Below, in pieces: positions 1 to 12,061 of a stretch of 64,000 nt of DNA. The stretch is from positions 1,550,001 through 1,614,000 of the forward strand of contig BCIX01000003.1 in NCBI GenBank assembly GCA_001600095.1, given 5' to 3'. The notes beneath the pieces were generated by a model. That model was not told where the DNA came from. It saw only the letters and a list, made by a program, of their open reading frames with translations, and searched no databases. Made by a program: the position numbers and the translations under genes. The stretch's first letter is position 1. Each line of letters starts with the position of its first letter. This stretch comes from Bullera alba. Lineage: Eukaryota; Basidiomycota; Tremellomycetes; Tremellales; Bulleraceae.

Positions 1-3000
1 CGCCATGAACCGATTGGGCGGAAAGTCCAACACTGGAGAAGGTGGTGAGGATGCTGAGCGATCCGTCCCTATCCCAGGACCCGGAGCAGAGGAGGAGGCT
101 GGACCGTTCACCCATGCCATGGAGCTCAAGCCTGTATGGGACTCGCGCCGATCTGCCATCAAGCAAGTTGCATCTGGTCGATTCGGTGTCACCTCCAACT
201 ACCTCGCCGATGCCGACGAGCTGCAGATCAAGATGGCTCAGGGTGCCAAGCCAGGAGAGGGAGGAGAGTTGCCAGGACACAAGGTGTCTGCTTCTATCGG
301 TCGAACTCGACACTCCACCCCAGGTGTGACTCTTGTGTCTCCACCTCCCCACCACGACATCTACTCGATCGAGGACTTGAAGCAACTCATCTACGATCTC
401 AAGGCTGCCAACCCCCGATCTCGTGTGTCCGTCAAGCTTGTCTCCGAGGTCGGCGTCGGTATCGTCGCATCCGGTGTCGCCAAAGCCAAGGCCGATCACA
501 TTGTCATCTCCGGTCACGACGGTGGTACAGGTGCCGCCAAGTGGACTTCCATCAAGTACGCCGGTCTTCCATGGGAGCTCGGATTGGCGGAAACCCACCA
601 AACTCTGGTCTTGAACAACCTCCGAGGCCGAGTCACCGTCCAGACCGATGGTCAGATCCGAACCGGTCGAGACGTCGCCATTGCTACCCTCCTCGGTGCC
701 GAAGAGTGGGGCTTTGCCACTACTCCACTCATCGCCATGGGCTGTATCATGATGAAGGCATGTCACAAGAACACTTGCCCAGTTGGTATCGCTACCCAGG
801 ACCCAGCTCTGAGAGCCAAATTCGCCGGTCAGCCAGAACAAGTCATCAACTTCTTCTACTACATCATCGAGGAGCTGCGGGGCATCATGGCCAAACTCGG
901 TTTCCGAACCATCAACGAGATGGTTGGTCGATCCGACAAGCTGGTCGTCGACGAGACGCTCCGAACGCCAAAGACCGAGCATCTCGACCTCTCGTGCATC
1001 CTCAAGCCCGCTCACTTGCTCCGAAGCGATGTCGCCACGTACCGAGTTCGCGCCCAGGACCACAAGCTCTACGTCAGACTTGACAACAAGTTCATCGACG
1101 AGGCCGAGCCAGCTCTGCAGAAGGGTCTTCCAGTTGAGATCGACTGTGATGTCGTCAACACCGACCGAGCTCTTGGTACTACCCTCTCGTACCGAGTCTC
1201 CAAGCAGTACGGCGAGGCTGGTCTGCCCCGAGACACGATTCACATCAACATGAAGGGTTCTGCCGGTCAATCTCTCGGTGCCTTCCTCGCTCCTGGTATC
1301 ACCATCGAGCTCGAAGGTGACGCCAACGACTACGTCGGTAAGGGTCTCTCTGGAGGTCGACTCATCGTCTACCCACCCAAGCAGTCCTCGTTCAAGGCCG
1401 AGGAGAACATCATCATCGGTAACGTCTGCTTCTTCGGTGCCACTGGTGGTCAAGCCTTCATCAGAGGTATTGCTGCCGAGCGATTCGCCGTGAGAAACTC
1501 TGGAGCCGTCTGTGTTGTCGAAGGTACCGGTGACCACGGATGTGAATACATGACAGGTGGAAGAGTCGTCGTTCTCGGTCTCACCGGTCGAAACTTCGCC
1601 GCGGGAATGTCTGGTGGTATCGCCTACGTCCTCGACATGGCCCACAACTTTGCTCCAAAGGTCAACAAGGGTACCGTCGAGCTTGGACCAGTCAAGGACC
1701 CACAGGAGATTGCCGAGCTCCGATCTTTGATCGAGGATCACCGACACTACACTGGTTCCGAGATTGCCGACCGTGTGTTGAAGAACTTCCACCGAGTTCT
1801 GCCCATGTTCGTCCGAGTCATGCCACTCGACTACAAGAGGGTCATCGAGGAGGAAGCCGCTCGAGTCGCCGAGGAGAAGAAGAGGCAGTCTGTCATCGAC
1901 CTGATTCCATCTCAGACCGCTTCGCAAGTCGACCTCGTTGCTACAGGCTTCGACCCAATCCTTCCTCGAGACGCCAACGCCTTGACCGTCTCGACTCCCC
2001 GACTCGTCACGCCCAACGGCTCGCCCAAGCAGAAGGCTGCCGAGCCTACCATTGTCGATGTCGAAGATGCCATGATCGACGAGAACACCACCAAGGAGCG
2101 ACTCGCCAAGGTCGACAAGACCAGAGGGTTCATGAAGTACCGACGACTGAACGAGGCCTACAGACCACCCAGGAAGAGAGTCAGAGACTGGAAGGAGATC
2201 TCTGGTCGATTGACCAAATCCGAGCTCAAGTACCAGACCGCTCGGTGCATGGACTGCGGTATCCCCTTCTGTCAGTCCGACACTGGATGCCCCATCGCCA
2301 ACGTCATCCCCAAGTGGAACTCGATGGTGTTCGAGAACAGATGGCAGGACGCTTTGAACCGACTGCTCAAGACCAACAACTTCCCCGAGTTCACCGGTCG
2401 AGTCTGCCCGGCTCCATGCGAGTCAGCATGTGTCTTGGGTATCAACGAAGCACCCGTCGGTATCAAGTCTATCGAGTGCGCCATCATCGACAAGGGATTC
2501 GAGGAGGGTTGGATGGTGCCACGACCACCTACCACGCGGACTGGCAAGAAGGTTGCCATCATTGGCTCTGGACCTGCTGGTCTCGCCGCCGCTGACCAGC
2601 TCAACCGAGCCGGTCACCTTGTCACAGTCTTTGAGCGAGCCGATCGAATTGGAGGTCTTCTCATGTATGGGTGAGTGATAGTTGAAAGTGACTTGGCTGA
2701 CGGTCAGTATTCCCAACATGAAGCTGGACAAGAACGTCGTTCAACGTCGAGTCGACCTCATGGCCGCTGAAGGTGTCAACTTTGTGACCGGAGCTCACGT
2801 CGGAGTCAACACCGACGCTGCTCAGATCAAGTCCGACCACGATGCTGTCATTGTCGCTACCGGTGCCACCTGGCCCCGAGACCTCAAGCTGCCCAACCGA
2901 GAGGTTGACGGCATTCACTTTGCCATGGACTTCCTGCAGCCCAACACCAAGTCCCTGCTCGACTCGGAGCACGCCGACTCGGCTTACATCTCCGCCAAGG

Positions 3001-3731
3001 GCAAAGACGTCATTGTCATTGGTGGTGGTGACACTGGAAACGACTGTATCGGTACCAGTGTCCGACACGGTGCCAAGTCTGTGACCAACTTCGAGCTTCT
3101 TCCCGAGCCACCTGCCCAGCGAGCCGCCAACAACCCTTGGCCACAGTTCGCCCGAGTCAAGAAGACCGACTACGGCCACGCCGAGGTCATGGCCAACTTT
3201 GGCGGTAAAGACCCCCGACAGTACTGCATCTCCACCAAGCGATTCGTCTTGGACGAGGCTGGTGCGCTCAAGGGTCTCGACACTGTGCTCGTCGAATGGA
3301 CCGAGATTGGTGGAAGATGGTCGATGGAGGAGGTCAAGGGATCTGAGAAGTTCTATCCGGCTCAACTTGTCCTCCTCGCTCTTGGTTTCCTCGGCCCACA
3401 AACCGAGTGCATCAAGGCGCTAGAGGTCAAGCAGGACCCGAGATCGAACATCCAGACGCCCAATGGCAAATACTCGACGTCTGTCCCCGGTGTCTTTGCC
3501 GCCGGTGATTGTCGACGAGGTCAATCCCTCGTTGTGTGGGGTATCAAGGAAGGACGACAGGCTGCGGAAGAGGTCGACTCGTACCTCGTCGGCAACACCA
3601 CCCTGGCGCATCAGGGAGGTATCCCCACCCGAAGCTGGCTCGCCCCTCCCGTCAAGAACATCAATGCCATCTCAGAGACTTCGTCCGACCGAGCCGGTAT
3701 GGACTCGGAGACCGTCTCAGTTGCCGCATAG
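1..3731 (+). CDS. GLT1: NADH-dependent glutamate synthase, C-terminal part (5' end outside window)
   Basis: Makes glutamate from glutamine and 2-oxoglutarate with NADH (GS/GOGAT nitrogen assimilation). The frame is open to the left edge, so about 900 N-terminal residues, including the glutaminase domain, are missing. Visible in order: the FMN-site segment ([10 protein letters not shown], nt ~516-545); the 3Fe-4S cysteines in C-x5-C-x4-C spacing (nt ~742-780); the GXGXG beta-helix region (nt ~1260-1620); a linker; the beta-subunit-like part with Cys-rich Fe-S motifs (nt ~2245-2300 and ~2405-2435); an FAD-binding [10 protein letters not shown] motif (nt ~2565-2595); and a second dinucleotide motif GGGDTGND (nt ~3022-3045). 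One 37-nt intron, 2671-2707, splits a Gly codon; splicing joins GLLMYG to IPNMKLDK exactly as expected. Stop TAG is at 3729-3731. Fusion of both subunits in one chain is normal for fungi. Confidence 0.97.
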
Positions 3732-4639
3732 GAGAGCGAAGGCGGAGATGAGGAGAATCGGTGTGAATGTTGTGAATAGAATAATGTGTTTTGTGGAAAA
3801 AGGGCATCACCGCTTCCCCTGTGGATTGGATGCGAGAGACAGCATACCATGGGTTTTGGATATGCTGTCGGGATAACGGGATAGACTGTATTGTTGCATG
3901 CATCTTGTAGACTCTAGACTCGGAGGGCTACAGATCCTGGGCTAAGCTTGTCTGATCGACGGCGCTGGGGTGCGAGCGATCGCGAGCGATCAGCTGGCCT
4001 GGGCCCCTGGGGTGGTTTCACCGTGGAGTTACGTAAGAGATTTCAGGTTGGCGACCGGTTAAGCTCGGCCTGCCAACTTGCCCACACACCACCTTGACAC
4101 CACCTCTCACAAACCTCTCACCACTTCACTTGATTTCGACTTCCCTACACATTCCGCACCTGCGCTACATCGCATCCTACCTCACACCGTTCACCTTCTT
4201 CGCAGCTAGTCAGATCTAGAGCCTGAACCCGAGTCAGAGCAGAACTTTGGCTGTGCAGGGTGACAGAGCATTTGGCGCGACCGTGCCGCCAACCTATCCA
4301 ACTCTTGGCCGACTCCTCTTCGGTCACAGCTCCCCCCTCAGCCGAAGAATACATCCCAGCACTTCGATCCCAGTAGCTCAGACGGATGGGGCATCCAGCG
4401 GAGCTGCTCCCAGCCTGATTCATGGTGGACGTAGTATGGTCTGAGTAGTGTCATCGCTTGAAGTGATTCAGAAGGTGAGTAGTAGCAGCGCTATAACGTC
4501 CAGCATTTGCAGTACAAGATAAGAGAGGAGAAGCTGACTCGCATACTCGTATTAGCTGCTACAGGTACAGAGAAACCATTCAGCCTGGGATTCCTCCTCT
4601 GTGGTATCATACCCTGAGTAGCTCCTATAGCTATTCAGC
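3732..4639. other. Intergenic region between GLT1 and the paralogue array
   Basis: No gene seen. It holds the GLT1 3' flank and the upstream region of array copy 1. A palindrome-like GATCGCGAGCGATC lies near 3977. The element TTACGTA...TTTCAGGTTG at 4029-4051, shared with other array copies, marks the left edge of the array. Possible 5'-UTR splice signals (GTGAGTAG near 4475, TATTAG near 4552) precede the copy 1 start codon. Confidence 0.6.
4029..4051 (+). promoter_or_regulatory. Array upstream element, copy 1
   Basis: TTACGTA followed by GATTTCAGGTTGG, about 610 bp before the copy 1 start codon. The same combination occurs 465-770 bp before several other array genes. It may be a promoter element or only inherited flanking sequence; its function is not shown by the sequence. 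Confidence 0.4.
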
Positions 4640-6099
4640 ATGGTGAGCATTCACAGAAACTTCGATCCCATCCGAAAGCCCTGGCTGATTGATCTTAGCC
4701 CCGACGCCAGATCATCATCCCCGTCACCAACGCCTTTCGCGTCGCTACCCCTGACGTACTTCGCCAGATCCTCCTGTACGCGACAACTTCGACTCTCGCA
4801 TCTTGTGTACGAGTCAGTCAGAACTTCTACCATGTCGCCGCACCGCTCCTATACCAGGATGTGGTGTTTCACAACGACGATTTACACTTCCTCGAGGGTG
4901 TCGACGTCAAGCCGAAGGCTGTATCAACTCGCTCCGCTCCGAAAGTCACCAATCTCAAACTCCCATTGCTGCAACACATAAAGACGGTAACTACCACGAT
5001 TTTTGAACGTCGTCCGCATCCAACCCCATTTTCGACATTCGGTTTCCCATGCGTTCCAATGCCTCGATTTGACACAGTCAGGGTGCGATTCCAGGAGGTC
5101 CGACGGTGCCAGCTCTGTGAATCATATTACTGTGAATACATTTATGCCCTGGAGGACCCAATTTTGACCCGAGCGCCGTTCAAGAAGTTGGTTCTCCTAC
5201 CATCAAAGAATATGTGGTTCTCCCTACTACGATGGCAGATTGCCTGTACCAATTTCGACACCCTCACTGTGGTCGTGTCATCTTCCGACTGGTATCCGAC
5301 GGTGGAAGTAGTCCGAAGCATCTTACGCGGGAGACACACGGTCAAGCTTAGAATCATACTCCGCTCGTGGTACCAACATGAGGAGCTCCGCGCAAGGGAG
5401 CTGGGCGAAGACGAAGACGGTGGACTCAGGTCAACTTCGTTGGAGAGACTCATGCTCTTGGTTCACTATTTTTCGAAGTACATTACCGCAGAAAGCCATG
5501 TGTACCTCATCGAGCCGCGCTGCATCAACACGCACCATTCTTACCAGAAAGCAAAATTCCCCACTAAAGCTTGCGCAGCGGAGCTGTTCAAAGCATTCGA
5601 GGCCAAATGGAGCGATGGGTACAACGGCACAAGCAGCGACAAGGCGACGGTTGTCTTCAAGGACAGGAAGGACTATTTGATGGAAGGTGTGTCGGATGAA
5701 GTCGACCCGGGGGAGCTGGCGAGATGGAAGAGAGTTCAGGACTGGGAGGACCAAGCCGACTTTTACGATCAGTACCACCCGGTGATCCTCGACAAACGAC
5801 GCGAGCAGGTCGACTACTACGCCAATCACCCTGATATCATCCCAGTGGCACAACTCATCGAGGAGTATCAGACCGACCCAGACATCCTGTTTTTGGCTGA
5901 GGAAGAGCGACGTGCCGCAGCTGAGGAGTTGGCGCAATGGATCGACGAGGGAGTCACCATGATATTGGTGCAAGAGCTGGTGTATCGACATCACTTTTAC
6001 AACCTCTTCTACCCCTCACGCAAGCCTCACAAATCTCAAGCCATCACAACGAATTACCCCAACAGGCTACCCGCACCTGAACCCATCACCGACGCATGA
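4640..6099 (+). CDS. F-box-like array protein, copy 1 (467 aa)
   Basis: Unknown function. The first coding exon is the start codon alone (4640-4642); intron 4643-4698 (GTGAGC...CTTAG) precedes exon 2 at 4699, which is open to TGA 6097-6099. The N terminus (after PRRQIIIPVTNAFRVATPD) carries an F-box-like helix motif, P-D-x-L-R-Q-I-L-L-Y-A...V-S-Q-N-F-Y...P-L-L-Y-Q-D-V (residues ~20-57). Next come a central C-x2-C-x4-C motif, a conserved KKLVLLPS block, the family signature VVFKDRKDYLMEGVSDEVD, and one ~72-residue Trp/acid-rich unit ending in WIDEGVTM. The start was chosen because the ATG-plus-donor context recurs in most paralogues. Regulation may involve the element at 4029-4051. The F-box assignment rests on pattern only; substrate-adaptor function is inference. 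Confidence 0.8.
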
Positions 6100-7411
6100 C
6101 CTGCGGATACCTGTTCCAGGGGTCGAAGGTATTACCGGTGATGCAGCGCAAGGTGGTATAGGGAGTATGGCGGACGAGAAGTTGGATTTGTTGAAGCACG
6201 TGGGAAGAAGGATGGGTGGATGGAGACACGGATGCTCACACATGACCAGTGGAGACGTATGATAGAGAAGAGAGGACATGCGGAAACGACCAAACGAACA
6301 CGACCGAACGACCAAACGGCTCAAACGACGGCGAACCAACATGACCACACGATATGACCATACTAGACGACTGCATGAACCAACAACGACCTGACGATAC
6401 CCACAACGCCCCTGATACGACACGACCCGGCATACGACTGTATATGACATGATCACGACTTGCGAGCCGTCCAGCGGCTCTTTATGAATCCCATGACAAG
6501 GCTGAGACCGCTCATCCTACATCACTGCAGACGAGGCCACGAGCAGATTTTACATACGTAACGACCACATCATCGACCTTTATGACTCTCTTGTAGCTAT
6601 ACACCATGCCATGCAGACTTGCAAGACACTCTACCTCGCAGCCTCGCGGCCTCACGCAGCGATAGTTGCTGATAGAGCCTACGGAGGAGCCTTGGAGGAT
6701 TGCGTATGCATCGCATGCTGGGTTTTAGGTACGGTTGAACATTGCCGGGACACGGTCGCTTCGAGCGGTCTACGGCCTTGCTCTTCCCGAACTGTTTCCT
6801 CTATTCAAGTGACTTGACCTCAGCGCCCATGCTTCCGCTTCATTCCTGCCCATGAGACTAGACTCTACACCCGGTGAGTATCTGCATCAAGAGCACTGCA
6901 CATCTCGCGAGTCACAGCTGATCGCGTATGTGACAAAGACCACTTGTACCAGTGCTAGCCTACCACCAACTCTCTCTCCACTGTTCACCACTTCTTTGCA
7001 CCACCATTCGGAGACATTTGCTTCCACTGACTCGGCAGACGAGATCAGGAGAAGAGCATCAGAAGCCTAAAGTGCTAGCTGCCATACCATAGCAACACTC
7101 ATTCCAATTGTCGATCCGACTGGCGGCTGATTCAGCAACCATCAGTCCCGCCGATCCCACCGATGGAATAGCCCCGATTCTCGGATGGGGAGGCTGGAGG
7201 AGCAATAGGAGAGCGTGATTGAGAGAGACAGTGGACTCGTCAAGAAGCGACTGAGTGACACTAGCAGTGAGTGACTACGGACCGGCTTCGATCTGCATGA
7301 AGATCCGGAATGTCCATTGTGAGGTGTTATAAGCGGCAGCTGATTGTGTACCTGATAGCTCTATTGCGCGATCAACCCAGAGCCCTTCAAGAACTCTTAA
7401 CATCGGCCAGC
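6100..7411. other. Flank between copies 1 and 2, no gene recognised
   Basis: The first part (about 6270-6430) is T-poor on the + strand with repeated CGACCAAACG-like words, resembling the 3' flanks of copies 2, 3 and 5. Blocks near 6460-6620 and 6742-6765 (CATTGCCGGGACACG) recur after copy 2 and before copy 5, so whole gene-plus-flank segments were duplicated. Short open stretches near 6611 and 6852 have no family similarity and are not called. Confidence 0.6.
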
Positions 7412-9547
7412 ATGGTAAGAGATATGTACTTGTCTCCCTCGCGTCGACACTAGCTGAATGAAGCCTAGCCTCGACACCAAGTCACCGCACCCGTGACCAC
7501 CGCCTTCCGCGTTGCTAACCCCGATATCCTACGCCAAATCCTGCTCTACGCCACAACTTCCACTCTCGCCGCTTGTGTACGAGTTAGTCAAAACTGCTAC
7601 TACGTCGCCGCACCGATCTTATACCAGGACGTCGAATTCCACAGCGAAAGGTTGCACTTCCTAGAGGGTGTCCATGTCATATCGGATGGTGTGTCAACTC
7701 GCTCCGCGCCCAGAATTGCGAATCTAAAGATCCCGTTGCTACATCACATCAAGACGATGACCGTCAACTACGACAAACATAAGCCTCTGTGGCACCACAA
7801 CGCATTCTCAATCTTCCCCCTGGACACACTACCGCGGATCGAAACGATGAGGGTGAAGTTCCATGGCTTGCATTTCAGCACGCTATGCCAGTGCTACGAT
7901 TGCAACACCTTGGACAGACTACCACTGGCGCTGCTACGTCGATCTTCAGTGAACAAGCTGGTCCTTCTCCCCAGTCCTCACCTCTGCAGAATGCTCTACG
8001 CTTGGCGGCTGCCCCTTGCCACTGCCGAGATCTTGACGGTGATCCTGCCAAGTGATGGGCTCGACATGAGCTTGGGGAAGGCCCTCGCGACCGTAGCACG
8101 GAGCTTTGCGTTCAAGCTGAGGCTTATCATTTCCTCGTGGCCGGATACGGAATGGTGTGAGGTGGAACAGAGCGAAGACGGCGAGGAAGAGCCAATATAC
8201 ATTGCCTCGGAAGATAGCATCATGGCATGGATCCTCAACGCAACAAAGGGAAGCTTGAAGCCAATCGAGGTCTATGTCGTGGAACGTCCATGGAAGCGAT
8301 CCCACGCCCCTCAACAGCCAGTAATTCCACTGAAAGTACGTGCCGCGGCATTATTCGACGCATTCGAGGCCGAAGAGGAAGGTTCGATGGAGCGGGCGGA
8401 GGCGAGGGTGCTCTTCAAGGACAGAAAGGACTACCTGATGGAAGGTATAACGGATGAAGTCGATGGGGAGGAGTTGGCACGATGGAAGAGGGCCCAGGAC
8501 TGGGAGGACCAAGCCAGCTTTTACGAGCAGTATGACTCGGTGATTCTCGACGAACGACGTGAAGAATACAACCATCACACCAATCACCCAGAAACCATCC
8601 AAGAGGCGCAGCTCGTCGAAGAGTTTCAAACCGACCCAGACATCCTGCTTCAAGACTGGGAAGATCGATGCGTTCGAGCCGAGGAGCTGGCGGAGTGGAT
8701 AGTTGAAACCCAGGATTGGGAAGATCAAGCCAATTTCCATGGTCAGTACCGCTCTGTAACCATCTATAAACAAGGCTCAGAGCTCGACTATCGCACCGAC
8801 CACCCCGACGCCATCCCAGAGGCGCAACTCATCGAAGAATATCAAACCTACCCCGACATCCCTCTCCGACATTGGGAACAGAAATGCGTGCCAGCCGAGG
8901 AGCTAGCGGAATGGATAGTCGAGACCCAGGATTGGGAAGATCAAGCCGACTTCTATAATCAGGACCGCGCTGTAACCGTCTGTCAACAAGGCGTGGAGCA
9001 CGACGATCGCATCGATCACCCCGATATCATCCCAGACGCGCAACTTTTCAAAGCGTATCAATCCTACCTCGACATCCTGCTGGAGGACTGGGAACAGTGC
9101 GGCGTCCAAGCTGAGGAATTGGCGGAATGGATTGACGAGGCGCATATTTGGGAAGATCAAGTCGACTTTTACGATCAGTACCACCCGGTCGTCTTCAACC
9201 AACCACGCGAACAGGTCGACTACTACACCAATCACCCTGACACCATCCCAGTGGCTCAACTCATCGTTGAGTATCAAATCGAAGCAAACAACCTCTTTTT
9301 GGCTGAGGAACAACGACACGTCGCAGCCGCGGATTTAGCAGAATGGATCGACGAGGGAGTCACCATGACGTTGGTGCAGGAGCTGATCTATCGACATCAC
9401 TTCGACAACCTCTTCCACCCCTTCCGTAAGGCTCGCGAGTCCTCAACCATCATAACGAACGAGCGCAACATGCTACCGACCTCGGAGCCTACCGCCGAAG
9501 AGCGATCCATGGATCCTTGTTCGACGGGTCGAAGTGATTGCCGGTGA
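7412..9547 (+). CDS. F-box-like array protein, copy 2, with four C-terminal repeats (693 aa)
   Basis: Longest member of the array. Exon 1 is ATG only (7412-7414); intron 7415-7468 (GTAAGA...CCTAG); exon 2 runs 7469-9547, stop TGA. After PRHQVTAPVTTAFRVANPD comes the F-box-like motif (PDILRQILLYATTSTLAACV, then SQNCYYVAAPILYQDV), a C-x-C-x2-C variant of the central cysteine motif near nt 7891-7905, NKLVLLPS, and VLFKDRKDYLMEGITDEVD. The C-terminal unit, single in copies 1 and 5, is present four times in exact tandem (8495-9358), which accounts for the extra ~220 residues. The last unit and tail (WIDEGVTMTLVQEL) resemble copy 1 most. The frame is intact throughout, so the expanded form appears functional at sequence level. 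Biochemical role unknown. Confidence 0.8.
8495..9358 (+). repeat. Four tandem 216-bp (72-residue) coding repeats in copy 2
   Basis: Units begin at 8495, 8711, 8927 and 9143, each exactly 216 bp apart. Each starts with (Q/H)-x-W-E-D-Q-(A/V)-x-F and ends near L-A-E-W-I-(V/D)-E. Internal landmarks are HP-(D/E)-x-I, AQL-(I/V/F) and an acidic DWE motif in the first three units. Units are diverged in sequence but not in length, implying old in-frame duplications kept under length constraint. Confidence 0.95.
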
Positions 9548-10744
9548 TAGTGCGCAAGGCCGTATAAGGCGAATCGTGAACGAGGAGCTGGGGATCACGA
9601 GTCTGAGGGAGGGAGGATAGATACATGGATGGAGACACGGCAGCTGTGTACAGGAGTGGCGATGGATGATGGAGACGAGAGGAAACAGGGGACTCGGAAG
9701 CGACCAGACGACCATACAACAAACGACCAAACGACATGACGATACGAATCGACTGCAGGAGCCGATGACCACCTGAACGATCGACAGATCGGCCCATGTA
9801 CGATACGAAACAGCAGGCGACTGCACACGACATTGGACACGACTTACGAGCTATCGAGCGGCTCGCATGGACGCAACGGAACAACCACGACCACTCTTTC
9901 CAGATCGCCGCAGACGACCACACGAGCACCTTTTCATGACACAATACTGAACAAACGCCCCAAGTGTCTTCCTATATGACTCTCTTGTAGCTACAAATCA
10001 TGCCAATGAAGACTTGCAACACCCTTCCACTCGCAGCCCCAGTGCCCACGCAGCGATACTCGTCCTATGCTGAAAGGGGAGGATAGGAGAGTGTTACGTA
10101 TTCAATTTCATGCTGCGTTTCAGGTTGATGATTGCCGGCCGGGACATCTGGCTTGTTACCTCGTCATCCTACCTCACCTTGACTTTCAACATCTTCGCTC
10201 CATGCCTCCTCATGATTTAATGATCGCCAGACTGTAAGTATATCGCTTATGAGCCGTTCCGTGAGTACTGTCAGCTGATGACCGACGTCCCAGTCGAGGT
10301 GACTCTAGCCGTCAACCATCCTCTACCAATTCCTCACTTCCTCGGCGGCTTGTCCTGGAGCAAGCCATGGGCAGGAGCGCACGCAGCCTACTGTGCTAGC
10401 TTCCAGAAGCTTTCAGCTTTGTCTTTTGCCCTTCAAACAGCGGTCTGGTCAGCAGAGGAAACTCAAGAACAGCCTTGCCTGAGGTATGGAATAGCCTATT
10501 CTCGAATCGGGAGGACCGGGGAGGACCCCTGGTCCCTGTAGCGGGAGAGAGAGGGACACTGGACACTCAAGCGGAGCTCTCAAAGTTACACAGCAGTGAG
10601 TGTTACAGCCTAGCATCGATCTTCACGAGCGTCCAACTGGTTGAGTGTGAGGTTTCGGAGTGTTAACTTACTTGTAGCTGATAGTGACCCAAGACCGACG
10701 GGATCCAACCATAGTCCATCTACGACTTTCCAACATCCGCCATC
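9548..10744. other. Flank between copies 2 and 3, no gene recognised
   Basis: It repeats the layout of 6100-7411: a T-poor stretch with CGACCAAACG words (~9700-9800), a block containing CTCTTGTAGCTACA (~9984), then TTACGTATTC and TTTCAGGTTG (10094-10127). The 10600-10744 segment resembles the region just before copy 2 (GTGAGTG..., AGCTGATAGTG). Open stretches at 10278-10541 and 10475-10666 lack family similarity. Confidence 0.6.
10094..10127 (+). promoter_or_regulatory. Array upstream element, copy 3
   Basis: TTACGTATTCAATTTCA followed by TTTCAGGTTG, about 650 bp before the copy 3 start codon. It matches the elements before copies 1, 5, 6 and 7. Functional status unknown. Confidence 0.4.
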
Positions 10745-11748
10745 ATGGTGAGAGATACCTATCCATATCACTGGTCGGCTACACTAGCTGAACGAGCCCT
10801 AGCCTCGACGGCCGGTTGTCGTACCAGTCACCACCGCCTTTCGCGTCGCCGCCCCCGATACTCTGCGCCAAGTCTTGCTCAACGCGACGCCTTCCACCCT
10901 TGCAGCATGTCTACGAGTCAGTCAGAACTTCTACCACGTCGCCGCACCGATCTTGTATCAGGATGTGGAGTTCTTCAACGACGGGACAAGCTTCCTGGAA
11001 GGTGTGCTAGTCAGGCCCAGGGCTGTCGCAACCCGCTCAGCGCCTAGAGTCGACAACTTCAAAGTCCCGCTGTTGTCAAACATCAAGACGTTGACCGTCA
11101 ATTTTCAGAAAGCTCGCAAAGGAGGAAAACCGGAAGCCGATTTGCCAACCAACTACAATTTGGCTCGACTACCCCAAATCCAAACCCTCCGCCTAAAATT
11201 CCACGACCTGGGATTCTGCACACGCTGCCAGGCGTACAACTGCGACTTCCGCTAAAGATACACACATATGGATCAAATTGTGCTTCGAACGAAGTTCGAG
11301 AAGCTGGTCCTGCTGCCCTCCGCTATCCACTGGCAGCACCACTCCAGATGGCCATGTGCCTCCGCCGGTCTGGAGGCATTGACTATAGTCGTGAACTCTC
11401 ACGAGATTCCTCTAGCTTTGGGGTCAGCCATCGGACACCTGGCGAGAAATCTCGCAGTCAAGCTGCGGCTTATCATCTTTTCGCGATCGGTCCACGCGAA
11501 GCGGAGTCCACCAGGGCACAGCGAGAACATGGGCGGGCCGCGTGCTCCTTCGGTCCTCGAAACGAGTATTGCGAAGACGGTCTATCATTCAACGAAGGAA
11601 TGCTCTGCAGAAACCGAAGTCTACCTTGTGGAAGCTCGATCGGAGACGACCTACGGTTCCTCACACCCTGAGGCATTGCCATCCAAGGCTTGCGCACAGG
11701 AGCTGTTCAGGACATACGAGGCTAAACATGTCGAGATTCACAGGGTCG

Positions 11749-12061
11749 TGAGTCGGCTGCTCTACCGACGGACCAGTGGATCGCTGTTTCTCTCAGTCAG
11801 TCTCTGTGAGAGGCGATTGCATGTACTCACCTGTTTCTCTCAGTCAGTCTCTGTGAGAGGCGATGAGAGAAACAGGACTACAAGTGGTTTGGTATAAGTA
11901 TACTGGCAGCGCGAGGCAGACCCGCGAGTACAATAAGAACAGAGTACAATAAGACTCGAGAACAATAAGGATAGTATCCACTAAGGACAGAGCGTAGGGT
12001 GGAAGCGTCAGGAGAACAATAAGGTATCATGGTCTCAGATTTCGACAAAACAGCTCAGGCT
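11749..12061. mobile_element. ~313-bp insertion in copy 3, possible LTR-type remnant
   Basis: It has no counterpart in any paralogue and is flanked by a 4-bp GTCG on both sides (11745-11748 and 12062-12065), a possible target duplication. It starts with TG and contains a 34-bp direct repeat, a 13-bp inverted repeat and four copies of ACAATAAG (11930, 11946, 11962, 12016). Near its 3' end is TATCATGGTCTCAG (12025-12038), loosely like a primer-binding site complementary to initiator tRNA. It has no coding capacity. The exact ends and the class are uncertain. Confidence 0.45.
11784..11864. repeat. 34-bp direct repeat with overlapping inverted repeat
   Basis: The same 34 bp (CTGTTTCTCTCAGTCAGTCT...GGCGAT) occurs at 11784-11817 and 11831-11864, starts 47 bp apart. 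The CCTGTTTCTCTCA at 11830-11842 is matched in inverse by TGAGAGAAACAGG at 11864-11876. Both lie within the insertion in copy 3. Confidence 0.9.

Noticed and set aside
2661..3401. Long reverse-strand open frame antisense to GLT1
   Set aside because: Mirror of a strongly coding frame with biased codons; no independent family pattern, and GLT1 covers it fully.
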